Below are positions 1-6,046 of a stretch of 6,409 bases of DNA, in pieces. The stretch is from Phycisphaerales bacterium UBA7708. Its GTDB lineage: Bacteria > Planctomycetota > Phycisphaerae > Sedimentisphaerales > Anaerohalosphaeraceae. The stretch's first letter is position 1; every line of letters starts with the position of its first letter. The notes beneath the pieces are model-generated. The model saw only the letters and a list, made by a program, of their open reading frames with translations, had not been told where the DNA came from and ran no database searches. The position numbers were made by a program, and so were the translations under genes. The stretch spans positions 1 through 6,409 of the forward strand of contig DLFY01000167.1 in the NCBI GenBank assembly GCA_002482415.1, read 5' to 3'.

Positions 1-2352
1 CAAAATCATCCACGGCAAGCCCTGCACTCCAAGCCCAAGCCGTGTCTTTTCCGCATCGGCGGCAATCATTTCCAGCTTAAAGCCAACAGCACTTTCTTTC
101 AGCCAGGCTTCGACCGCGGCCTTGTCCGTCGGTTCTCCCTGCAGCACAACCACGGCAACCCCCTTGCCCGCCAGCAGTTCGGCTTTCTTGGCCAGTTCCC
201 TGACAACAAACCGGCTGGGACGCTGCTGATAATCCCAGACACAGACCAGCACGGCCTTGCCGTCAAACTGATTCGGATCGCTCAGCACCGCAGGTAATGC
301 CTTGCCAACCAGCGACTTGGGTTTCGGTGCCGCACGCCGACCTGAATTGCCTTCCGGCGTCAGCATGATTTCCACGTTTGTATCGCCCGTCTGCACAAAT
401 GCATTGGCATACATATACTGACTCTGCCGGTTATAATTGACACTAAGCTGGACACCCCCTTCACAAATCGGGCTAAGTGTAAACTTGCCATCTTTATCGG
501 TTGTGACATTCAGATTAGGCTGGCCTTCACCATAGCTGTGAATTCTTGCCCCCTCCAGCGGCTTTTCATCCGCATCCACCACTCGGCCGGATACAGAACT
601 GTTGGCAATCTTCAAAACCGTTTCCTTAAGCTCCACGGTCAATTTGCCCTCGGCAGGCTCGTTTAAATAAACAGATCCGGTACCGTATCCCTTCGGGCCG
701 GAAATACTCAGATAGTACGTCCCTTCCGCAGGCAGCGACTCGACTTTATAAACACCATCCTTGTCCGTGGCAATACTTTTATTGTCAAATGTACTGGACC
801 ATCGTGAACCGCGAATCTGGGTCGAAACCGAGGCGTTGGGGATTGGTTGATTATTCGGATCCACCACCTTGCCCGTCAGTGTCAACCCCGGCTTGACCTG
901 GACATTCATTGTCTTGGTGTCGGCATCGATATCCACCACCGCCGCCAGCTTATTGGCCCGGTCGATGGCCACCAGCAGAAATTGACCTTCCGTCCACGAC
1001 ATATCCTCCGGCGACCAGCGCAAGGTATAACTGCCTTTATCATCGGTTTTGGCCGATGAATCCGAACCACCCTGATTCGGCATAATCTTCATCTCAACCC
1101 CGGCCGCAGGTTTGCCGTCCGGCCCGGTCACGATACCGGTTATCCTGTTCGATGCCCCCAAAACAACGGAGACTTCAGCAGTCTTGCCTTCTTCCACGTC
1201 AAATTCCTGGCTTTTAAACCGATTTCCATCCTGAAACTGTACCCGGTAATGTCCCGGCAGAAGCTGTTTTTCAAAAACACCGTCGCTGTTGGTCTTGCCG
1301 CCAACTCCCGGCTGGTTATCCTGGTTCAGATAAATCTGGATGCCTTCCCGGCCTTTTTCCGTATCCGGATCCACCGCCTTGATCCGCGCCAGTGTTCCCT
1401 GTTTGGCTTTGAGCTGGACACCCATATCGCTTTTGAGCTCCACCGTCTGCTGTTCACAAAGCCATTGATCACTGTTGACCATCACCCGATAGGTTCCCGC
1501 CGCCAGATCCTTCACCGAAAACTGCCCATCCGCATCGGTTTTGATCGGCTTTTGCGTCGGATCGATATCCAGACCGATTCGGGTCACAGACAATGCAACA
1601 TCGGCCAGCGGCTTATTCTTCGAGTCCATCACGATGCCCGACAGGGTCAGCCCCTTGCTCATCGTAAAGGAAATGTCCTTCTGGCCGACTTTATAATGAA
1701 ATCCCTGCATCGGATTGAGGTCATCGCTGGCCGTCAATATCTGCCCCATGCCCGGCTTGGCAATTAAAAACTCCGCCGAACTTCCCGCAGGCAGTTCCTT
1801 AAACTCAAATTTACCGTCCGCATCAGTCGTTGTCGTAAAATACGGCATCGGCTCAAAATTAATCATCATCCGCGGTTCCGTGTCAGGTTGAGCCTTCTCG
1901 TCAGCAATCACCAGCGCCACCAGCCGCACCTGGGCCCCGGCAACCGGCTTGCCCTGCTCATCCACCACCCGCCCGGCCAGCGTCTGCGGTTCGCTCATGT
2001 GAAATTCCAGCGGCGCCGCCTGCTGCCCCATCGTCATCGCCCAGGTAAAAGCATAGTCCGACCGCTTGGCAACCCCGCAAATCGCCTGCGTATCCGAATC
2101 AATCGGCACATCCGAGGTGATGCTGTATTCCCCCTGCGGATTGGTCTGGCCCTGTCCCAGCAGATTCATCTTCACCGTTCGGGTGGACATGTCCATGGAC
2201 AACTGATACAGCTTGACCTCCACACCGCCCAGCGGATTGCCATTTTGACAAAACGCCTTACCCGTGTACACGGCCCCAAACACAGCCCCGCACCAACCAA
2301 GCACCATCGCACAAATCATCAGCCGACGTGTCGGCACTCCATACCGCTTCAT
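1..2352 (-). CDS. Secreted carboxypeptidase-regulatory-like repeat protein with C-terminal Cys-less thioredoxin-like domain (3' end beyond the window)
   Basis: An open frame of 784 codons runs from ATG 2352-2350 to the left edge; the stop lies outside. A signal peptide is visible at residues 1-27 (basic start MKRYGVPTRR, hydrophobic LMICAMVLG core, VFGA cleavage region). Repeated beta-sandwich units of the carboxypeptidase regulatory type follow at about 124-200, 236-295, 403-485, 490-580 and 585-665, with less regular units between; each shows the pattern G-x-V-x-D-x-x-x-x-P-[LVI]-x-[GND]-[AV] and then T-D-x-D-G-x-[FY]. Residues 680-784 resemble a TlpA/redoxin domain: GKALP opening, a beta strand VLVCVWD, and a likely cis-Pro in GLPWM (P780). 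The expected CxxC site is replaced by QQRPSR (709-714), so disulfide reductase activity is unlikely. It is the distal gene of the leftward operon, 40 bases after the LamG-protein stop. Envelope location is inferred; the substrate is unknown. Confidence 0.88.
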   Translation of the reverse strand, partial: MKRYGVPTRRLMICAMVLGWCGAVFGAVYTGKAFCQNGNPLGGVEVKLYQLSMDMSTRTVKMNLLGQGQTNPQGEYSITSDVPIDSDTQAICGVAKRSDYAFTWAMTMGQQAAPLEFHMSEPQTLAGRVVDEQGKPVAGAQVRLVALVIADEKAQPDTEPRMMINFEPMPYFTTTTDADGKFEFKELPAGSSAEFLIAKPGMGQILTASDDLNPMQGFHYKVGQKDISFTMSKGLTLSGIVMDSKNKPLADVALSVTRIGLDIDPTQKPIKTDADGQFSVKDLAAGTYRVMVNSDQWLCEQQTVELKSDMGVQLKAKQGTLARIKAVDPDTEKGREGIQIYLNQDNQPGVGGKTNSDGVFEKQLLPGHYRVQFQDGNRFKSQEFDVEEGKTAEVSVVLGASNRITGIVTGPDGKPAAGVEMKIMPNQGGSDSSAKTDDKGSYTLRWSPEDMSWTEGQFLLVAIDRANKLAAVVDIDADTKTMNVQVKPGLTLTGKVVDPNNQPIPNASVSTQIRGSRWSSTFDNKSIATDKDGVYKVESLPAEGTYYLSISGPKGYGTGSVYLNEPAEGKLTVELKETVLKIANSSVSGRVVDADEKPLEGARIHSYGEGQPNLNVTTDKDGKFTLSPICEGGVQLSVNYNRQSQYMYANAFVQTGDTNVEIMLTPEGNSGRRAAPKPKSLVGKALPAVLSDPNQFDGKAVLVCVWDYQQRPSRFVVRELAKKAELLAGKGVAVVVLQGEPTDKAAVEAWLKESAVGFKLEMIAADAEKTRLGLGVQGLPWMIL

Positions 2353-2358
2353 ACATGT

Positions 2359-2364
2359 CTCCTT
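2359..2364 (-). promoter_or_regulatory. Ribosome binding site for the carboxypeptidase-regulatory-like gene
   Basis: AAGGAG on the minus strand ends 6 bases before ATG 2352. An overlapping ATG four bases upstream (2356-2354) is in another frame that closes after about 35 codons and is only 2 bases from the site, so ATG 2352, which leads into a signal peptide, is the real start. Confidence 0.85.
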
Positions 2365-2392
2365 CCACAATCGGAGGGTCAATAACGGATAA

Positions 2393-4006
2393 TTATTTCT
2401 TTCGCACCTGGGTTGCAACCACAACCGCAGCAATCAGCGCCACAATCACCATCACCGGCCAGACCGAACGCTTGGGCGCCGGCTTTTCCGTCGCTGCTTG
2501 CGTCTGGGTTTCCGCCTGGGCCTCAGCCTGCGGTTCATTCGGCGCGGCAGCCTGTCCGGCCTCAATCAGTTTGGTATTAATCAGCACCGGCATTGCTGCG
2601 GCTCTGGCGGCTGCAAAGGACTTATTGTCCGCCACGGCACGAATCTGCTCCTCATCGAGCGCATAATTATAGATGCGAACATCATCAATCCACCCGCGGA
2701 AATGCCGATTGCTGCTGCTTTCCGGATCCTTGCCGATGGTCAGGGGGGCGTCAAATTGATCCGCAGCGTGCGCAAAGTCATGCACGGCGGCTTTCAATTC
2801 ACCCTCGTTCATCAGGTACAGAATCGCTCTGTCATCCCTGACAGACAGAGCGGCAAACACCCACTTGTCCTGAGGCACAATCAGTCCGGATTCGTATTGC
2901 CAGGTTGTCGACTGGTCATCCCAGTGATATCCCAGTTCGTTGTTGTTTTTGAAGTTCAGACCCGACACCGTTTTGCCTCCGCGGCAGAACACAAGCGCGG
3001 TATAGGCATTCTGAACACCGTTGGAACGCAGCCACAGCGTAATCGTCGCAGAATGGGTATTCAGCTTCAGCGGATCCGCCTGGACAAAGCCTTTCTCGCC
3101 GTCCAGCTCAATCACACCCGTCCGTCCGCCGGCCTGCTCAACCCACTGCGTCCCGGTCTGCAGCACTGCGGCAAAAGTCCCCGCAGCATCGGCAGCCTTG
3201 CCGTCTTCGACTTTATCAAACGTCCACCCGGCGGCCAGCCTGCCTTCTTCAAAACCAAAATCCCAGACCTTGCCCTGGGTCACTTTGCCTTTGTCATCCA
3301 CCTCATCGATTCGCCAGTAATACCGCGTCCCGTGAACAAGCCCCGACAATGTCGCCTCAAGCTGTTCCGTGCGTCCCAGCAGCGTCAGCGCCTCCGGACT
3401 GGTTCCCGCATAAATATCATGGGCCATGGCTCCCTGCCCCGGCATCCACTGCACTTTGACCTGTCCGGCCGCCGGCAGCACCGCCGCCGTCATCGGCTCC
3501 GGATTGCTCGCGGCAGGACCAAACGGCTCGAAGAACCGCACCTCGCTGAGACCGACAAATCCCTCGTCCCGAATCGGCACCAGGTTCTCAAAACGCACTT
3601 TCTGCGCAAGCATGGGTTTAAACGATATAATCGTTGGATCATCATAATCAGGCGTGCCTTCCGCTTCGGCCAATTCAACACCCTTGAGCAGGCTCTTCCA
3701 TCCGCCCTGCTCGGTCCAGACGGAAATATCCACCTTGCCGACGCCCCGCCCCGTGTAATTGGTCTGATTATAATTCCAGACCGCAATCTTTTCGAGCATT
3801 TGGGCCGCAGCAAACTCAAACACAATCCCCTCGCCAACCGCTTCCTTTTTGCTCAGCCACATTGCATCGGGATGGGTATTGTGCTCCAGCAGCCGATCGC
3901 GATCCGCATTGCCAAGCCCGGCCCCGGACAGCGCCGAAACGGAAGTCTTCACATCCAAAGCCATCTGCCCCACTGCGGGCAGACCGCGGCCCTCAGGCTT
4001 AATCAC
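2393..4006 (-). CDS. LamG-domain surface protein with C-terminal membrane anchor; probably the C-terminal part of a recoded gene starting at 5275
   Basis: 537 residues from a GTG at 4006 to TAA at 2395-2393. Visible parts: about 55-160 a discoidin (F5/8 type C)-like jelly roll (FEFAAAQMLEKIAVWNYN ... VRFENLV ... GLSEVRFFEPFG); about 165-250 an FN3-like domain (KVQWMPG ... Y-Y-W-R-I-D-E-V-D); about 258-460 a LamG/concanavalin-like domain (WTFD ... IELDG ... ATITLWLR ... KWVFAALSV ... FRGWIDDVRIYNYALDEEQI); 480-514 a low-complexity Ala/Gln/Glu/Pro linker; 515-533 a transmembrane helix followed by RKK. This is the layout of an exported, anchored, probably carbohydrate- or surface-binding protein, yet there is no signal peptide. 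No Shine-Dalgarno sequence sits near the GTG (the closest, AAGGGA, is about 28 bases away), and the frame is open upstream to 4111 with protein-like sequence. The GTG is therefore doubtful as a start and the codon is probably an internal Val. Confidence 0.8.
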   Translation of the reverse strand: MIKPEGRGLPAVGQMALDVKTSVSALSGAGLGNADRDRLLEHNTHPDAMWLSKKEAVGEGIVFEFAAAQMLEKIAVWNYNQTNYTGRGVGKVDISVWTEQGGWKSLLKGVELAEAEGTPDYDDPTIISFKPMLAQKVRFENLVPIRDEGFVGLSEVRFFEPFGPAASNPEPMTAAVLPAAGQVKVQWMPGQGAMAHDIYAGTSPEALTLLGRTEQLEATLSGLVHGTRYYWRIDEVDDKGKVTQGKVWDFGFEEGRLAAGWTFDKVEDGKAADAAGTFAAVLQTGTQWVEQAGGRTGVIELDGEKGFVQADPLKLNTHSATITLWLRSNGVQNAYTALVFCRGGKTVSGLNFKNNNELGYHWDDQSTTWQYESGLIVPQDKWVFAALSVRDDRAILYLMNEGELKAAVHDFAHAADQFDAPLTIGKDPESSSNRHFRGWIDDVRIYNYALDEEQIRAVADNKSFAAARAAAMPVLINTKLIEAGQAAAPNEPQAEAQAETQTQAATEKPAPKRSVWPVMVIVALIAAVVVATQVRKK

Positions 4007-4080
4007 TAAGTTTTGTGAGCGTATCTCAAAAGGTCCCTTGATTTGACTGGAAATATAATACGGACGTTTGATTTCTTTAG

Positions 4081-4097
4081 GCTCTCGCCACGAGAGC
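4081..4097 (-). promoter_or_regulatory. SECIS-like hairpin downstream of the in-frame TGA
   Basis: On the minus strand GCTCTCG (4097-4091), loop TGG (4090-4088) and CGAGAGC (4087-4081) form a perfect 7-bp stem. It begins 14 bases after the TGA and its loop begins 21 bases after it, with G as second loop base. This matches the general bacterial SECIS pattern of a small stem-loop within coding sequence about 16-37 bases below UGA with a G in the first two loop positions. An alternative lower pairing of AGGC (the A of the TGA plus GGC) with GCCT just after the upper stem would place the UGA at the base of a longer bulged hairpin, as in formate dehydrogenase genes. No T-tract follows, so it is not a good intrinsic terminator. 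Confidence 0.6.
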
Positions 4098-4111
4098 GAA
4101 CAGGTGCCGCC

Positions 4112-5275
4112 TCACCCATACTCCAGCTTAAACGTTCGGTCATATTCTCCGCTTTTGCTGTAAATATGCAGCGACGGAGCATCCGGCTGCCGGCCTCCCA
4201 CCCGCAGACTGATTGATTCCCCCATCTTGCCGACCAGTTCCTGGTTGAAATAATAGGCGTTATTGCGAATCGTATGAGAAACCATCGAAATCGCCGGCTC
4301 ACCAATATCCAGCTCCGGCGTCCCGTCTTTGGCCACCGTAAACGCCTTTTCATTCGGGAAGCCGCTGCCGCTTAACGTCCAGTTCTTGCCTTTTTCATCC
4401 TTGCGTTCAATCATCCATTCATGAACACGATATTTGCCTTCCGGCAGGGACACCTCGCCAGCCGTCGGTTTCCGCTCAAACAACCCATTGGCCCCGGCTG
4501 CCGTAAACGTCGTGATATTGGCAGGCACCTTCACCTTGCCGTAAGCCACATCCTGGGCCGGATTGATTTCAACCGTCGCCCCGTCTTTGGCAATCGTCAC
4601 CCGATACAGCTTGTCGCCCAGCTCCAGGTAATTGCCGACATAATACGACTTGCGTCTGGACTCCGGCCCGATAAATATCCGGTCGCAGTCGGATGACTCG
4701 GCCTTATCCGAAAAGGTCCCATTGGCGTTATAGTCAATCAGCGTAACCCGGGTCGGCTTGCCGTCAATCAACACCTCACCCTCATACCAGCACCCCGTTG
4801 AAATGACAAGATATGAGCTTTGCTCCTCATAGGAGTAATATTGCAGGTTCAAATGGTAGGTAATCGGCCCGTCTTCGCCTTTGAAATGCACCGCCACCGG
4901 CCCAAACATCATCCGATACCGGTCCCCCACAACCCCCTTATACGGCTTTTCATCATCCAGATGACCGTCGCCGTTGGAATCAATATAAAGCAGGTCCATC
5001 AATCCGGACTTGCGAGTCCGGTCCAGGGCAATCCACCGAACTTTCCCCCCATCCATACTATGCTGCCACTTGCCGAATTTCTGATCGTACTGACCAAACT
5101 TCGGCATTCTTACATCGGCAGGCTTCTTTTCGAGCTGAAAATACCTGCTGGACGTCGAAAACTCATCCTCCATATACAGAGAGGTCCTGTACTGGAGCCA
5201 TTGCGGCTGCGCAAACACCACCGCCTGCAAAATCAAAACACATCCGCCTTGCAGCAATATCCGTGACTTTGTCAT
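4112..5275 (-). CDS. Secreted protein of unknown function with calcium-loop-like motifs, ending at an in-frame TGA
   Basis: 387 codons from ATG 5275-5273 to TGA 4114-4112. The start is supported by a strong ribosome binding site six bases upstream and by a signal peptide (residues 1-22, ending VVFAQ, core CVLILQAVV). Two acidic loops look like EF-hand or dockerin calcium loops: D99-S-N-G-D-G-H-L-D-D-E (99-109) and D181-Y-N-A-N-G-T-F-S-D (181-190). The remainder is beta-rich (VLIDGKPTRVTLIDYN, KLYRVTIAKDGATVEINP), with a region near 276-375 resembling an Ig-like or transthyretin-like fold. I do not recognise a named family. The C-terminus TFKLEYG stops abruptly at the TGA, after which the same frame continues with GGTCSLSWREP, so the real product is probably longer. 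It is the first gene of the leftward operon and has its own promoter region. Confidence 0.85.
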   Translation of the reverse strand: MTKSRILLQGGCVLILQAVVFAQPQWLQYRTSLYMEDEFSTSSRYFQLEKKPADVRMPKFGQYDQKFGKWQHSMDGGKVRWIALDRTRKSGLMDLLYIDSNGDGHLDDEKPYKGVVGDRYRMMFGPVAVHFKGEDGPITYHLNLQYYSYEEQSSYLVISTGCWYEGEVLIDGKPTRVTLIDYNANGTFSDKAESSDCDRIFIGPESRRKSYYVGNYLELGDKLYRVTIAKDGATVEINPAQDVAYGKVKVPANITTFTAAGANGLFERKPTAGEVSLPEGKYRVHEWMIERKDEKGKNWTLSGSGFPNEKAFTVAKDGTPELDIGEPAISMVSHTIRNNAYYFNQELVGKMGESISLRVGGRQPDAPSLHIYSKSGEYDRTFKLEYG

Positions 5276-5281
5276 GACGCG

Positions 5282-5289
5282 TCCTTCCT
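5282..5289 (-). promoter_or_regulatory. Ribosome binding site for the secreted protein gene
   Basis: AGGAAGGA on the minus strand lies six bases before ATG 5275. It overlaps by two bases the small inverted repeat CTGAA-N3-TTCAG at 5288-5300, so the leader structure might influence access to the site. Confidence 0.85.
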
Positions 5290-5319
5290 GAAATATTCAG
5301 TTCAATTCTCCTTGAATTG
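5288..5319 (-). repeat. Two small perfect inverted repeats in the leader of the leftward operon
   Basis: CAATTC-N5-GAATTG at 5303-5319 has a loop that reads AAGGA on the minus strand, a Shine-Dalgarno-like sequence too far from the start to serve it. CTGAA-N3-TTCAG lies at 5288-5300, directly against the true ribosome binding site. Both are visible sequence symmetries; a regulatory role is a guess. Confidence 0.45.
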
Positions 5320-5328
5320 CATCTGTTC

Positions 5329-5356
5329 ATTATAAACAGGACTATTCAACTGTACA
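5329..5356 (-). promoter_or_regulatory. Probable leftward sigma-70-type promoter of the operon
   Basis: A perfect TATAAT lies at 5334-5329 on the minus strand, with TGTACA at 5356-5351 (4 of 6 matches to TTGACA) separated by 16 bases. This would start transcription near 5322, leaving an untranslated leader of about 46 bases before ATG 5275. The -10 box sits inside the inverted repeat CTGTT-N7-AACAG (5323-5339). TGTACA lies within the palindrome CTGTACAG (5350-5357). CATCTGT (5320-5326) and ACAGATG (5354-5360) flank the promoter as an inverted pair, suggesting operator sites. Confidence 0.55.
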
Positions 5357-5405
5357 GATGTTTCAAAAAATATTTCAATTTTTACACATCTATTTTCAGT
5401 TAATA

Positions 5406-5425
5406 TATATCTTGTTACAGATATA
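5406..5425. promoter_or_regulatory. Operator-like palindrome between the divergent promoters
   Basis: TATATCT (5406-5412) and AGATATA (5419-5425) form a perfect 7-bp inverted repeat with a 6-base spacer. It lies 23 bases upstream of the rightward -35 box and about 50 bases upstream of the leftward -35 box, a position suited to a dimeric regulator. The right arm overlaps one of three copies of ACAGAT/ATCTGT in this region (5321-5326, 5354-5359, 5417-5422). The region is very AT-rich, which weakens the case. Confidence 0.35.
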
Positions 5426-5448
5426 ACTTGAGAATTCCTTATTTTCCA

Positions 5449-5476
5449 TTGACTCGTCTGCCGAAAATATTATAAT
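5449..5476 (+). promoter_or_regulatory. Strong sigma-70-type promoter for acetolactate synthase
   Basis: TTGACT (5449-5454, 5 of 6 consensus) is followed after 16 bases by a perfect TATAAT (5471-5476). The upstream 50 bases are AT-rich, as in UP elements. Transcription would begin near 5483, giving a leader of about 190 bases before ATG 5675 or about 415 bases before ATG 5900. Confidence 0.75.
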
Positions 5477-5483
5477 GTAAATG

Positions 5484-5674
5484 AATGCATGTTGTCCTGA
5501 TATTGGATAGCAAGCACCCTGAAACACAAAAACTTGTGGTTACGGCACTGCGGTCGGGCAATCAACCCCGCACCCGGCAGGTCAAAGGCTTGGGGCTTTT
5601 GGCAGGTCGGTCGGAGCGACCCACTTAAATCGCAGCCGTCGGAATAACGGATATGTTCATCAGGAATAACACAA
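5484..5674 (+). other. GC-rich, possibly structured 5' leader of the ilvB-like gene
   Basis: No convincing gene lies here. Composition switches sharply from AT-rich promoter DNA to GC-rich sequence. Visible elements: a stem formed by GCGG-TC-GG (5550-5557) with CCCCGC (5566-5571); GGTCG-GAG-CGACC (5609-5621), a perfect 5-bp hairpin; and the direct repeat GGCAGGTC at 5576-5583 and 5601-5608. I see no T-box motif, no run of Val/Leu/Ile codons typical of ilv leader peptides, and no intrinsic terminator with a T-tract. Whether it is an attenuator, a riboswitch-like element or plain leader cannot be told. Confidence 0.4.
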
Positions 5675-5899
5675 ATGAAAACTCCCACCGCTTACGGCGG
5701 CTCTGTCGCCGTACCTCGTTTGCCGACATGGCTCGGCAGTCAATCCATTATCAACATCCTTCTGGAACAGGGTGTCGATACCGTATTTGGGTATCTCGGC
5801 GCGGCCGTATTGCCCTTGTTTGAACAGATAGGCAAAGTAACCGGACAGACCGCATCGATTAATGACTATATTACCGATTGTTTAAATCAGGAGACTATT
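5675..5899 (+). CDS. In-frame upstream segment: diverged partial copy of the acetolactate synthase N-terminus
   Basis: ATG 5675 with AGGAA eight bases upstream opens a 75-codon segment that has no stop and runs in frame into the acetolactate synthase start at 5900. Residues 21-55 ([14 protein letters not shown]..., then [12 protein letters not shown]) match synthase residues 15-49 ([14 protein letters not shown]..., then [12 protein letters not shown]) at 21 of 35 positions. The copy ends before the catalytic-glutamate region, then has an unrelated tail ([20 protein letters not shown]). It could be an N-terminal extension of the enzyme, a separately useful leader affecting translation of the downstream start, or the remnant of a second synthase gene fused by deletion. 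Absence of stops over 225 bases favours a still-translated segment. Start choice between 5675 and 5900 is open. Confidence 0.6.
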
Positions 5900-6046
5900 A
5901 TGACTCAAAATGCACCGCAAAACACGGCTCCCACCAAGGCCGGCAGCCAGCACATTGTCGATATTCTCGAAGAACAGGGCGTCGAAGTGATGTTCGGCTA
6001 CCTCGGCGGCGTGGTTCTGCCCTTGTTTGACAAAATCTACGACTCG
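5735..6046 (+). repeat. Diverged tandem duplication of a 105-base coding segment
   Basis: Unit 1 is 5735-5839 and unit 2 is 5942-6046, offset 207 bases (69 codons, frame preserved). Hand comparison of the first 32 codons gives about 64 of 96 identical bases and many silent third-position changes, so the duplication is not recent or the copies come from paralogous genes. Both units share the unusual GYLG where most synthases read GYPG, which argues for a common origin close to this gene. Confidence 0.7.
5889..5893 (+). promoter_or_regulatory. Internal ribosome binding site for the canonical acetolactate synthase start
   Basis: AGGAG lies six bases before ATG 5900, inside the upstream open frame. 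It is a better match than the AGGAA in front of ATG 5675 and supports initiation at 5900 giving a normal-length enzyme, with the longer form as a possible second product. Confidence 0.7.

Larger units (their letters stand above)
2393..5275 (-). other. Composite recoded open frame: candidate 960-residue membrane-anchored selenoprotein (Sec388)
   Basis: Seen: apart from TGA 4114-4112, frame positions 5275 to 2396 contain no stop, giving 387 codons, TGA, then 572 more codons before TAA. The segment between the TGA and the doubtful GTG translates as GGTCSLSWREP..., then IKRPYYISSQIKGPFEIRS, which reads as ordinary folded protein. The joined product has an N-terminal signal peptide, calcium-loop-like region, Y-G-X388-G-G-T-C392, discoidin-like, FN3-like and LamG-like domains, and a C-terminal anchor, so each half supplies what the other lacks. 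Known: bacteria insert selenocysteine at UGA when a SECIS hairpin lies just downstream; such a hairpin is present here. Inferred: Sec388 and Cys392 form a U-x3-C redox pair on an exported protein. Alternatives are a nonsense mutation splitting a Cys-containing protein, a sequencing error, or two independently translated genes. General reassignment of TGA is unlikely because the neighbouring long genes contain none. Confidence 0.6.

Noticed and set aside
847..2385. Plus-strand open frames at 847-1059, 1249-1767 and 1888-2385
   Set aside because: All are antisense to the 784-codon secreted repeat protein, with His/Arg-rich low-information translations and no domain signatures.
2498..4009. A 503-codon open frame on the plus strand
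   Set aside because: It lies antisense to the LamG protein, is rich in Arg, His, Pro and Gln as expected from antisense reading of GC-biased codons, and has no recognisable domain, while the minus strand shows clear domains and an anchor.
4081..4097. Hairpin read as an intrinsic terminator between two genes
   Set aside because: No run of T follows on either strand (CTAAAGAAATC on the minus strand), and it sits 14 bases after the TGA inside an open frame that continues.
4112..4114. General reassignment of TGA to Trp or Gly in this organism
   Set aside because: The 784-codon neighbour and the acetolactate synthase portion contain no in-frame TGA and use TGG and GGN codons normally; only this single TGA interrupts a frame.
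5481..5510. Nine-codon open frame MNACCPDIG as a leader peptide for ilvB
   Set aside because: It begins at or before the predicted transcription start, has no ribosome binding site and contains none of the Val/Leu codon runs expected for branched-chain attenuation.
5470..5688. Minus-strand 72-codon open frame across the ilvB leader
   Set aside because: It overlaps the strong rightward promoter and leader, has no ribosome binding site I can see and no recognisable domain.
5653..5823. ATG 5653 open frame of about 56 codons overlapping the upstream synthase copy
   Set aside because: It is in a different frame from the conserved synthase-like sequence and its product is Arg-rich without similarity to anything I recognise.
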